NCBI GenBank assembly: GCA_027025255.1
Contig: JALVRC010000118.1
Coordinates: 1-21,023, forward strand
DNA: 21,023 nucleotides
Reading direction: 5' to 3'
DNA from: Caldifarciminota bacterium
GTDB lineage: Bacteria; Hydrothermota; Tepidihabitantia; B3-TA06; JALVRC01
Shown here: positions 1 through 6,635 of the stretch, in pieces
How positions within the stretch are numbered: the stretch's first letter is position 1
Layout of the letters: the number at the start of each line of letters is the position of its first letter
Notes under the pieces: model-generated
Told to the model about the DNA's origin: nothing
Seen by the model: the letters and a program-made list of their open reading frames with translations, nothing else
The model's database searches: none
Made by a program: the position numbers and the translations under genes

Positions 1-44
1 TTATTATACTGTTTCGCAATTGCGTCGTTTAGCTTTAAATTCAT
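1..44 (-). CDS. Possible 5' end of a gene after the Dam methyltransferase (partial)
   Basis: An ATG directly follows the methyltransferase stop codon (TAA then ATG, at 44-42) and stays open for 14 codons to the window edge, reading MNLKLNDAIAKQYN. A gene placed directly after a Dam-family methyltransferase is often its partner restriction enzyme. The short peptide recalls the N-terminus I remember for DpnI-type nucleases (Met-x-Leu-x-Phe/Leu-Asn, then Tyr at residue 13), but 14 residues cannot establish homology. No Shine-Dalgarno sequence is visible. The alternative is that this stretch is the frameshifted tail of the methyltransferase, because another frame also gives a plausible Dam-like end here. 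Confidence 0.3.
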   Translation of the reverse strand, partial: MNLKLNDAIAKQYN

Positions 45-899
45 TTATGCAACCAGTTTTATATTTCTTCTTGCCATTACTCGTTTAATATTAAAATCAC
101 GATACAATTCATCAAAAAAATTATCGTTCGGATTTTTTCCTTTAACATCGGAATTGCTCAAAATCCAATGAAAACCTAATAAATCAATTTTTTTACAAAA
201 ATTTGCGAGTCTTGTTTGTTCATTATCATCAAATTCATCTTTTGCATAAGAATTAAAATTTGAGGTTTTTGTTAAAGGTTTGTATGGTGGATCAAAATAA
301 AATAGGGTCTCTTGTTCTGCGTATTTTAAGGTTTCTTCAAAGTCACCATTCAAAATAGTCACTTTTTGTAAAATTTGGTTTACCGCTCTTAAATTATCTT
401 CATCGCAAATCATTGGAGTTTTGTAACTGCCTATGGGAACATTAAATTCATTCTTACGATTAACACGATACAATCCGTTAAAACAAGTTCTGTTTAGAAA
501 AATAAACAAAGCAGCATGAGTTGTTTTATCTGAAGTTCTACTGTTAAATTGTTTTCTTTTTGAATAATAATATTCTTTCTTTGCTTCCAACTTATCTTTT
601 AATGAATGATACTCCTTTTCCCATTCTTGCAATATTGAAATCAGCTCTTCAACTTTTTCCTTTATTGTTTGATATGAATTTGTTAAGTCTGTATTAATAT
701 CATTTATTACAGCTTGTTTAATATGTGGATATTTTTGTAATATCCAAAATAATACGGCTCCACCACCAACAAATGGTTCTATGTATGTAAATTTATGTTG
801 TTTAATGTGGTCAGGGATGGCATTATCAATTTCATTTAACAATTGCGCTTTCCCACCAGCCCATTTAACAAAAGATCTTGCTCTCATAATTTCTATCAT
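45..899 (-). CDS. dam: Dam-family DNA adenine-N6 methyltransferase (D12 class)
   Basis: Transfers a methyl group from S-adenosylmethionine to N6 of adenine, probably in GATC as for Dam/DpnM relatives. Numbered from an alternative GTG at 914, the motifs are KWAGGK (17-22), the SAM-binding PFVGGGAVLF (47-56), the FLNRTCFNGLYRVN block (139-152), catalytic DPPY (208-211) and ILSNSD (251-256). I prefer the ATG at 899 because AGGA lies 4 nt upstream; GTG 914 has no ribosome binding site. The protein stops at RRNIKLVA, where family members normally continue with an IN...KRG...E tail of about 15 residues, so the C-terminus looks clipped or frameshifted. It has its own consensus promoter and is divergent from the tRNA gene. 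The setting suggests a restriction-modification unit, but the partner lies outside the window. Confidence 0.9.
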   Translation of the reverse strand: MIEIMRARSFVKWAGGKAQLLNEIDNAIPDHIKQHKFTYIEPFVGGGAVLFWILQKYPHIKQAVINDINTDLTNSYQTIKEKVEELISILQEWEKEYHSLKDKLEAKKEYYYSKRKQFNSRTSDKTTHAALFIFLNRTCFNGLYRVNRKNEFNVPIGSYKTPMICDEDNLRAVNQILQKVTILNGDFEETLKYAEQETLFYFDPPYKPLTKTSNFNSYAKDEFDDNEQTRLANFCKKIDLLGFHWILSNSDVKGKNPNDNFFDELYRDFNIKRVMARRNIKLVA

Positions 900-969
900 C
901 TTTTCCTGTTTCACACTACAACTGTTTTATTTTTAAAATATATTTAAATGCATAGCTTATCACAATCTA

Positions 970-997
970 ATTATATCCATTATACACTGTTTGTCAA
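970..997 (-). promoter_or_regulatory. Sigma-70-type promoter of the Dam gene
   Basis: A perfect TTGACA (997-992) and a perfect TATAAT (975-970) are separated by 16 nt. A second TATAAT lies within the spacer, too close to the -35 box to be used with it. The start point should be near 963, giving a leader of about 60 nt before the methyltransferase ATG at 899. This is unlike the leaderless promoters elsewhere in the window. Confidence 0.75.
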
Positions 998-1122
998 TAA
1001 TCAGCAATCAATTAAAAAACGTCTTTAACTACATATTACAGATTATTCTACATAAAACCTGCTCTAATGCTTCCGTTTATAGAAAATAAGCCTTAGCATT
1101 CAATAAACAATTCTTTATTTTA

Positions 1123-1150
1123 TTGACTTACCGATTTTTTTATATATAAT
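1123..1150 (+). promoter_or_regulatory. Promoter of tRNA-Arg
   Basis: TTGACT (1123-1128) and TATAAT (1145-1150) are separated by 16 nt. The tRNA 5' end lies 9 nt after the -10 box, so transcription should start within a few bases of the mature tRNA. The -35 region (TTATTTTATTGACTTACC) closely resembles that of the promoter at 6011-6038. Confidence 0.8.
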
Positions 1151-1158
1151 ATATGTAT

Positions 1159-1232
1159 GCGCCCGTAGCTCAACTGGATAGAGCGTCGGACTACGGATCC
1201 GAAGGCTGGGGGTTCGACTCCCTCCGGGCGTG
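1159..1232 (+). tRNA. tRNA-Arg (anticodon ACG)
   Basis: A complete 74-nt cloverleaf can be folded by hand. The acceptor stem GCGCCCG (1159-1165) pairs with CGGGCGT (1225-1231), with G-U at the first pair. The D arm is GCTC/GAGC. The anticodon stem TCGGA/TCCGA encloses loop CTACGGA (1191-1197) with anticodon ACG at 1193-1195. The T arm is GGGGG-TTCGACT-CCCTC. The discriminator base is G1232 and CCA is not encoded (CAT follows). A34 would be deaminated to inosine to read CGU/CGC/CGA. The next gene starts only 8 nt downstream with no promoter between, so the tRNA and that mRNA are probably co-transcribed and separated by RNase Z. Confidence 0.97.
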
Positions 1233-1240
1233 CATACTAT

Positions 1241-3235
1241 ATGAAAAATTTTTTTAATGCAGCAGAAGAATTTATAAGTAAATCTCCCATCTTTATTCTT
1301 TCTATTTTTATACTGCTAAGTGGAGCAGGAATTTATAATATTTTTTTAAGAGGTCTAAAGCCAAAAAAAATCATGCCTGTACAATATTTTAGTGTGCTTG
1401 GGCCTGAAACTAATACAAACAACAAACTTATTCCTTTATCTCTTCCATTAAGTACGTATAAAAAATATCCATTATTTTTTCAATCAAGAAAGAACATAGA
1501 CAATCTATACAATCTGTATACAACAGGAGACATACAGTTCTTTCTTCTTCACCTTAATGATGCCTTATCAAAAAACTACATACCTTTTAAAAACAAGCCA
1601 GTAAATCTTCTCTTAAATGCTATGATTAAAAATGATAGCCTTCTGATTGACAGCTGTCTAACATATATCTTCTTACCTGAGATACCTTTCTACAATGAAG
1701 AAAAAGGATTAGCTCTATTCCTTATTTCTGAAAAAAACATAAATTCGCTTGACTCTACCTATACAAAAGGTGGTGCGAGCTATCAAATATACAAAAATAT
1801 CCTTGCAAAATTTAAACTTTTTCCGTTTATTATTCTCCTTGCATTTATTATCCTGCTTCTTGTTGTCTTCCCAAAAAATCTGAAGACAAGACTTTTCTTA
1901 TTCTACACTTTTTTTATCCCTCTTTTAATAGGTTTTATATTCTCTACCTACAACCTATTTTATATAGCAGGAATACTCACAGTAAACATTCTCCTGATAC
2001 TAAAATACTTCAAGCGAGAAACTCCTTTAGATACCCTTTATAAAGAAAACATTGTACTCTTAATAGGTGGTCTTGCCCTATTTGTCTCTTCATTTATTTT
2101 TACAAATTATTTTATTAAACAAGCTGTTATGTTTATTGGTTTGTACCTTATTGTTCTATTTTTTATATATCCTGTATTTATTCGAACAAGTCTGAAATTC
2201 TTTAATCCAGAGTACTTAAACATTAAATTCTTCACTAATAAAAAATGGGATACATTAAAATGGAGTGTTGCTATCCTGAGCCTGCTTCTTGCTATTCTTA
2301 TAATCTTTAAGAATAGTCATTTCTCATATCCTTTATGGATACATGTGTATGAAGATAGCCTTACAAAACTTACAAGGAAAATATTTCATTTCTATCCTGA
2401 GCCATTAATTCTTGAGTATAAAGATAGTATTAATATTGATACGATAAAGGACATGCCACATGTAGGGAGTGTTGCATACCTGCCAGGAATAAGCATGCCT
2501 GATTCATTCCATCTTAACATAAGTGAACATATCCTACCAAATCTTTCATCAGGACTTAGAGTAGGAATAAATAAAGAACTTATAAGAAGAGAACTTTACA
2601 GATTAAAAAATAACACACAATTAGATGATAGTCTCTTAGAAAAAGCAATAAACCTAAATAGAAATGAACTTTTAAGCTTCAGGTCGCTCTTTAGAAATAG
2701 ACACGCCCATTGGGTTAAAAATGCCCTGACAAATATTACAGTAAACTTAAATAGTATACCCGAAAATATGGACAGTTTCTTTAACAAAAGAATAGTAGTG
2801 TTTCCTGATACGTTTTTATGGCATATGAAAAGAGTACGATTAAAAGAAATAACAAAAGAACTTAAGGGAAATGTATTTTACTTTAAGAAGGCAGTGAAAA
2901 ACGCTTCGCATGAATTAGTATATGGCATGCTCATCTTTATAATTATTTTTGTCTTACTTTTTTTCTTAATCTATAAAAAATTTCCCTTATTTGAACTACT
3001 ATATATACTCCTTTCTTTCATCGGATGGTTTTTCCTCTCTCCTTATATATACCCTATGTTATTTCTTGTAATACCTGTACTATTTATAAAAGACAAGTAT
3101 CCTGCAGGCCTTTTGACACTTGCATCACTTGCATTATTTAGTAACTGGATAGCAATTGGCTATGTAATACTATTAATAATTGGTCTCAAGATACTCAAAA
3201 AGCTTTTTGAAAGCCATAGCTCTATGACTTCTTAA
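1241..3235 (+). CDS. Polytopic membrane protein of unknown function
   Basis: I do not recognise this 664-residue protein. Hydrophobic segments suggest one N-terminal helix (about 16-36), a soluble loop of about 150 residues (37-190), a block of helices (about 192-210, 216-234, 237-255, 270-290, 293-312, 340-356), a second soluble region of about 200 residues (357-557), and a C-terminal helix block (about 560-578, 584-603, 605-617, 622-650). The two large loops are probably extracytoplasmic. This resembles the general architecture of bacterial polytopic membrane enzymes or permease-like proteins, but no catalytic motif stands out. The start is ATG 1241, 8 nt after the tRNA-Arg 3' end, with no Shine-Dalgarno sequence. 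The last 63 nt overlap the 3' end of rdgB on the other strand. Coding status is good: long, AT-rich and free of stops. Confidence 0.85.
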   Translation: MKNFFNAAEEFISKSPIFILSIFILLSGAGIYNIFLRGLKPKKIMPVQYFSVLGPETNTNNKLIPLSLPLSTYKKYPLFFQSRKNIDNLYNLYTTGDIQFFLLHLNDALSKNYIPFKNKPVNLLLNAMIKNDSLLIDSCLTYIFLPEIPFYNEEKGLALFLISEKNINSLDSTYTKGGASYQIYKNILAKFKLFPFIILLAFIILLLVVFPKNLKTRLFLFYTFFIPLLIGFIFSTYNLFYIAGILTVNILLILKYFKRETPLDTLYKENIVLLIGGLALFVSSFIFTNYFIKQAVMFIGLYLIVLFFIYPVFIRTSLKFFNPEYLNIKFFTNKKWDTLKWSVAILSLLLAILIIFKNSHFSYPLWIHVYEDSLTKLTRKIFHFYPEPLILEYKDSINIDTIKDMPHVGSVAYLPGISMPDSFHLNISEHILPNLSSGLRVGINKELIRRELYRLKNNTQLDDSLLEKAINLNRNELLSFRSLFRNRHAHWVKNALTNITVNLNSIPENMDSFFNKRIVVFPDTFLWHMKRVRLKEITKELKGNVFYFKKAVKNASHELVYGMLIFIIIFVLLFFLIYKKFPLFELLYILLSFIGWFFLSPYIYPMLFLVIPVLFIKDKYPAGLLTLASLALFSNWIAIGYVILLIIGLKILKKLFESHSSMTS

Positions 3236-3754
3236 AATTTTGTATTCATTACCAAGTTCTGCAACTGTTTTTGTTTCATTCTCAGGAATAAAAATAGGAT
3301 CATACCCAAAACCTTCCTCTCCTCTTTCTTCTTTTGCTATATACCCATACCAGAAACCAGTAAATGTTCTAACTTCCTTCTCAGTTAAAAGAGCTACTTC
3401 TGCATGATAACGAGCATACCTTAGCTCCATTTTCATTCCTTTTAATAAATACAATATCAACTCACGCTGTGTCTTATGAGAAATATCATCTCCGCCAATC
3501 CGTGAAGAAAGAGGTCCAGGAGCACCACCTAAAGAAAACAATTCTATACCTGAATCTTCTGCACACACGAAAGCCGCCCTTTTCTTATAATAACTGGCCT
3601 TCTTTATTGCATTCTCTTTATAATCCAGCCCCTCCTCAATATCTACACCATCAGAAATACCCTTTATAACAATATCTTTTTTACACCACTTTAAAGCTAT
3701 GTTTTTTATTTCTTCAAGCTTATGTAAATTTGTAGTAGCAACTAATAATTCCAA
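3173..3754 (-). CDS. rdgB: XTP/dITP diphosphatase (RdgB/HAM1 family)
   Basis: Hydrolyses non-canonical purine nucleoside triphosphates (XTP, dITP, ITP) to monophosphate and pyrophosphate, cleaning the nucleotide pool. The 193-residue length is normal for the family. Motifs are the N-terminal VATTNLHKLEEI (5-16), AEDSGIEL (65-72; usually ADDSG, the second acidic residue, D67, is kept), APGPLSSRIGG (78-88), GFGYDPIF and the C-terminal SHRAMAFKKL. The start is TTG (3754-3752), directly abutting the TAG of the SPOR gene; it is the only start that gives the standard N-terminus. Last gene of the DUF3108-manC-SPOR-rdgB operon, with a tail overlapping the convergent membrane-protein gene by 63 nt. 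Confidence 0.95.
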   Translation of the reverse strand: MELLVATTNLHKLEEIKNIALKWCKKDIVIKGISDGVDIEEGLDYKENAIKKASYYKKRAAFVCAEDSGIELFSLGGAPGPLSSRIGGDDISHKTQRELILYLLKGMKMELRYARYHAEVALLTEKEVRTFTGFWYGYIAKEERGEEGFGYDPIFIPENETKTVAELGNEYKILRSHRAMAFKKLFEYLETNY

Positions 3755-4207
3755 CTATCTGATACTTGTTTCTACCAGGAACGCATCAGGATATCCCATT
3801 GACCTTAATCTATCTCTTACAGTCTCAGCCTGAATACGAGAAGTAAAATCTCCCACTCTTACCTTATATAAACCATCCACAAATTCAACATAAACAGGCT
3901 CTGAAACCTGAATTCTAACCTGCGCTGCTGCATTTTCAGCACTCTCCTGAGAAGAAAAAGCATATACCTGAACCCTATAGCCTGCTCTATTTGCAACAAC
4001 TTCTGATGTTGTAGGAGTTGTACTATTAGTATCTACTTCATTAGGCTCTACTACAATATGTACACTCGTACCTGAGTTATTGGATTTTTTGTTATTATCG
4101 TTTTCATAAATATCGTACTCATTTTTAGGAGTAACTACTTTAGCTGTCTTTCTTGGAGCACAACCTATAATAAGTGCTAATATTACACCTATAAAAATTT
4201 TTTTCAT
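3755..4207 (-). CDS. SPOR-domain lipoprotein
   Basis: A 150-residue probable lipoprotein. It starts with MKKIFIGVILALIIGC, a signal peptide ending in a lipobox with the acylated Cys at 16. A Ser/Thr/Asn-rich linker (about 17-72) leads to a C-terminal SPOR domain (about 76-150, containing YRVQVYAFSSQESAENAA and LYKVRVGDFTSRIQAETVRDRL). SPOR domains bind glycan strands of denuded peptidoglycan and often localise proteins to division sites. The ATG overlaps the manC stop as ATGA and is preceded by AGGAGG with a 7-nt spacer, one of the best ribosome binding sites here. No catalytic domain is present, so the role is inferred to be cell-envelope binding. Confidence 0.9.
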   Translation of the reverse strand: MKKIFIGVILALIIGCAPRKTAKVVTPKNEYDIYENDNNKKSNNSGTSVHIVVEPNEVDTNSTTPTTSEVVANRAGYRVQVYAFSSQESAENAAAQVRIQVSEPVYVEFVDGLYKVRVGDFTSRIQAETVRDRLRSMGYPDAFLVETSIR

Positions 4208-5226
4208 ACTTCATCCTCCTTATTTATGTTTTTTACTATATTTTTTAAGCTCTTACTTCTACCTTTTTGCATAACAAGAACATCATCTCCCTCCTTTACA
4301 ACAACCACATCCTTCAAGCCAATTACAATATTCCTCCCTTTTCTGTTAATAGAAATAATATTCTCTGTTCCTTCGGAATAAAAATTCCCTAAAACAGCAT
4401 TGCTATATTCATCCTTTTTAAGATACTTTCCAACACTCTCCCATTGCCCAACATCATCCCAATCAAAAGAAGCCTTTAAAAGGACAATATTTTGGGCTTT
4501 CTCTAATATAGCATAATCAATACTTATAGGTTTTATCCTTGAATAAGCTACACGGGGCTCATATTTATTCAAACTCTCAATTATTTCCGTAGCATACATG
4601 GAAAAAGCCTCAAGTATTGTTTCAGTAGTCCACACAAAAATACCACTATTCCAGAAAAAATTACCCTTTTTCAAAAATTCTTCTGCCAAAGATTTACGAG
4701 GTTTTTCTCTAAAAGATGTAACCTTAAAAACCCTGTTTCTCTCTATCTCTTTGTTTACTTCAATATAACCATATTCAGTAGAAGCAAAAGAAGGATTTAT
4801 ACCAAATGTTACAAGAAGATTCTTTTCTGCATATTTTTTGGCAAGTTTAAGATCAGTATAAAAACTTTCTTTATCTTTTATAACATGATCTGAAGGCATA
4901 ACATAAACAATTGTATTGTTAAAATTCTGTTTTATTCTTAGTATAGCATACGCCACGGCTGTTGCAGTATCATTACCAAATGGTTCAATTATAACATTAT
5001 CTTTCTTTATATATGGCATATGTCTAAAGAAAATCCCTTTCTGAGATTCAGGTAAAATAAAAAAGATATTATCCTTCCCAACAAACTCAATTACACGTTC
5101 ATACGACATTTCAATAAAACTCTTATCAAAAAACAGTTTAATATACTGTTTTGGAAAGTTTCTTTTACTAACAGGCCAGAATCTTGTGCCACTTCCTCCT
5201 GCAATAAACAAAACCACACTATTCAT
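4204..5226 (-). CDS. manC: Mannose-1-phosphate guanylyltransferase
   Basis: Makes GDP-mannose from mannose-1-phosphate and GTP in the cytoplasm, for glycan, lipopolysaccharide or exopolysaccharide synthesis. The 340 residues cover a nucleotidyltransferase fold with IAGGSGTRFWPVS (8-20), EPFGNDTATAVA (81-92; the usual form is EPxGRNTAPA), PSDH (111-114), FREKP (172-176), NSGIF (193-197) and DWDDVGQW (255-262). It is the short form, lacking the C-terminal phosphomannose isomerase domain of bifunctional ManC/AlgA. The start overlaps the end of the DUF3108 gene by 8 nt and the stop overlaps the SPOR gene by 4 nt, so translation is probably coupled. A closely related sugar-1-phosphate specificity cannot be excluded. 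Confidence 0.92.
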   Translation of the reverse strand: MNSVVLFIAGGSGTRFWPVSKRNFPKQYIKLFFDKSFIEMSYERVIEFVGKDNIFFILPESQKGIFFRHMPYIKKDNVIIEPFGNDTATAVAYAILRIKQNFNNTIVYVMPSDHVIKDKESFYTDLKLAKKYAEKNLLVTFGINPSFASTEYGYIEVNKEIERNRVFKVTSFREKPRKSLAEEFLKKGNFFWNSGIFVWTTETILEAFSMYATEIIESLNKYEPRVAYSRIKPISIDYAILEKAQNIVLLKASFDWDDVGQWESVGKYLKKDEYSNAVLGNFYSEGTENIISINRKGRNIVIGLKDVVVVKEGDDVLVMQKGRSKSLKNIVKNINKEDEV

Positions 5227-5893
5227 GCTTAATAAACTTTAACCTCGCTTCTAAAAAACCTATAAACATCCTTGTTTTTATAAGCACAGGAATCCTTAAA
5301 CTATCCTGCGTTAAATATACAATTAATGACCCGGCCTTACCGAATTTCCCTTTACCTTTTACATTTGGTTTAAATTCAACTGTCTTATATGTCTTTTTCC
5401 CTACCTTTATCTTTACATTCTTCCTGGTTAATACTCTTAAGAATTCAGTCTCTTCATCGGCATGTACAGTAATATTAAACGAATCCTTAAGTTTCACTGT
5501 TCTAAAATAGTAATTAATTGAAACAATGTCATGTACATTATCTGGTAAAGGATACCTAACGGTGTCACTATAAACAATTAGCTCATTTTTATAATCAAAA
5601 AAATACGATGAAATCTGTCTATAGTTTGTTTCATGAATATGCTTTTCCACTTTATAAGGTTTAAAACTCTTTTTACCAACGATTGAAAAAATTGTGTCAT
5701 GTACCTTAAATAACCAGGATAAATCCTTGTTAGAAGATAAAACTGAAGAAAATTTAAAACAGTCTATACCATTATAAACAGTATCTTTTACACTCATTTC
5801 CATAAGCCCAGCATATAAAGGTCCATAGGAAACATCATAAATTAGCTTTTCACCATTGTTAAATGGCAATCCCACAATTATGAATATTATCAT
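5219..5893 (-). CDS. DUF3108 family protein, exported
   Basis: A 224-residue protein matching the DUF3108 pattern: GEKLIYDVSYGPLYAG at the mature N-terminus (14-29), a central DIVSINYYFRTVKL block (cf. family D..S..Y..R), and LTQDSLRIPVLIK near the C-terminus (family T.D..R.PV). The family is periplasmic or outer-membrane associated in Gram-negative bacteria and its function is unknown. The N-terminus MIIFIIVGLPFNN would be a very short export signal without a basic n-region. A TAA three codons before the ATG rules out a longer N-terminus. First gene of the manC operon. The ATG is 6 nt from the last base of a perfect TATAAT, so the mRNA is probably leaderless. Confidence 0.85.
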   Translation of the reverse strand: MIIFIIVGLPFNNGEKLIYDVSYGPLYAGLMEMSVKDTVYNGIDCFKFSSVLSSNKDLSWLFKVHDTIFSIVGKKSFKPYKVEKHIHETNYRQISSYFFDYKNELIVYSDTVRYPLPDNVHDIVSINYYFRTVKLKDSFNITVHADEETEFLRVLTRKNVKIKVGKKTYKTVEFKPNVKGKGKFGKAGSLIVYLTQDSLRIPVLIKTRMFIGFLEARLKFIKHE

Positions 5894-5898
5894 ACTAA

Positions 5899-5926
5899 AT
5901 TATACATTTTTATTCTGTCATGTCAA
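5899..5926 (-). promoter_or_regulatory. Leaderless-type promoter of the DUF3108-manC operon
   Basis: TTGACA (5926-5921), a 16-nt spacer and TATAAT (5904-5899), both boxes perfect. The A of the start codon (5893) is 6 nt beyond the last T of the -10 box, where transcription itself should begin. A perfect 7-bp inverted repeat sits just upstream of the -35 box. Confidence 0.85.
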
Positions 5927-5934
5927 GCCTTCAA

Positions 5935-5950
5935 GTTATATCTATATAAC
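5935..5950. promoter_or_regulatory. Inverted repeat next to the DUF3108 promoter (operator candidate)
   Basis: GTTATAT (5935-5941) and ATATAAC (5944-5950) are perfect 7-bp inverted arms around CT, ending 8 nt upstream of the -35 box of the minus-strand promoter. It could be a repressor or activator site, or chance in AT-rich DNA. Confidence 0.35.
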
Positions 5951-5983
5951 ACAAAAAAGAGCTATTTTAAGCAGTTAATGTTT

Positions 5984-6009
5984 AATAAAATGTAATTACA
6001 TATTTTATT
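5984..6009. promoter_or_regulatory. Nested inverted repeat next to the 6042 promoter (operator candidate)
   Basis: Outer arms AATAAAAT (5984-5991) and ATTTTATT (6002-6009) are perfect complements. Overlapping them is the 12-nt perfect palindrome ATGTAATTACAT (5990-6001). The repeat ends one base before the -35 region (TTGACT at 6011). It may bind a regulator, or the A/T arms may act as an UP element. Confidence 0.4.
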
Positions 6010-6010
6010 G

Positions 6011-6038
6011 TTGACTTACCTGAAAAAAAACATATAAT
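6011..6038 (+). promoter_or_regulatory. Leaderless-type promoter of the 6042-PorV operon
   Basis: TTGACT (6011-6016), 16-nt spacer, TATAAT (6033-6038). Two tandem ATG codons follow at 6042 and 6045. The second is 7 nt beyond the -10 box, at the expected transcription start, so the mRNA would begin at or next to its start codon. Confidence 0.85.
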
Positions 6039-6041
6039 TAC

Positions 6042-6635
6042 ATGATGATTATTATAGTTTTTTCTATTGCAAATCCTCTTATAAGGATTAGTGAAATAGA
6101 GACAATCGGCTCTAAATTTGAAATTTCTCTATACCCTTATAAACATACCTATTGGGAAGAGGTATACTTTCCTATAACTGCAGGTGTATCTTACAAATAC
6201 AACAACTATACATTTGCGATTAAACTTTCAATGTTTTCTTCATCTATTTCTCCAGGTCTGATAAATATTTCATTTGAGAGCCCTGTATTAAAAAACCACT
6301 TCCCATTGTATATATCCTTAGGTTATATCTCTCCAGCCTACATATATGGATTTGATTTTAACACGTCATATTTTAACTATTCTGCACTAAATACAGGAAT
6401 GTTTATAATGTTTACTCCCTTAAAATCAATAGATATCTATATAAAGATTGGAGCTGTATCCGGAATATATAGAGAGTATAGCGCTGTAGAAAATAAAAAG
6501 AATATAAACTTTCTTATAAGTCCTGTATTTAATACAAAAACTATCTTTAATATCAAAAGATTTGCCTTTTCCCTTTCTTTTAACCCTTTCATATATCCTT
6601 TCATAGCAAGTTCAATTTCTTATAGATACAGATGA
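6042..6635 (+). CDS. Probable outer-membrane beta-barrel protein, unknown
   Basis: I do not recognise the family. The 197 residues are rich in aromatic and alternating polar/hydrophobic segments typical of beta strands (for example FPITAGVSYKYNNYTFAIKL, LYISLGYISPAYIYGF), and the chain ends in SSISYRYR, suggesting a small barrel. The N-terminus MMIIIVFSIANPL is a minimal hydrophobic signal with no basic residue. An in-frame TGA at 6021 with no other start between it and 6042 fixes this start (ATG 6042 or 6045). Its stop overlaps the PorV-like gene's start as ATGA, so the two are translationally coupled and may act together at the outer membrane. Confidence 0.75.
   Translation: MMIIIVFSIANPLIRISEIETIGSKFEISLYPYKHTYWEEVYFPITAGVSYKYNNYTFAIKLSMFSSSISPGLINISFESPVLKNHFPLYISLGYISPAYIYGFDFNTSYFNYSALNTGMFIMFTPLKSIDIYIKIGAVSGIYREYSAVENKKNINFLISPVFNTKTIFNIKRFAFSLSFNPFIYPFIASSISYRYR

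Noticed and set aside
1066..1100. AATGCT/AGCATT inverted repeat between the Dam and tRNA genes
   Set aside because: Only 6 bp with a long AT-rich loop; expected by chance.
1159..1232. tRNA-Arg as an integration site for the restriction-modification genes
   Set aside because: The genes lie on the 5' side of the tRNA, no integrase is present and no duplicated tRNA 3' end is seen.
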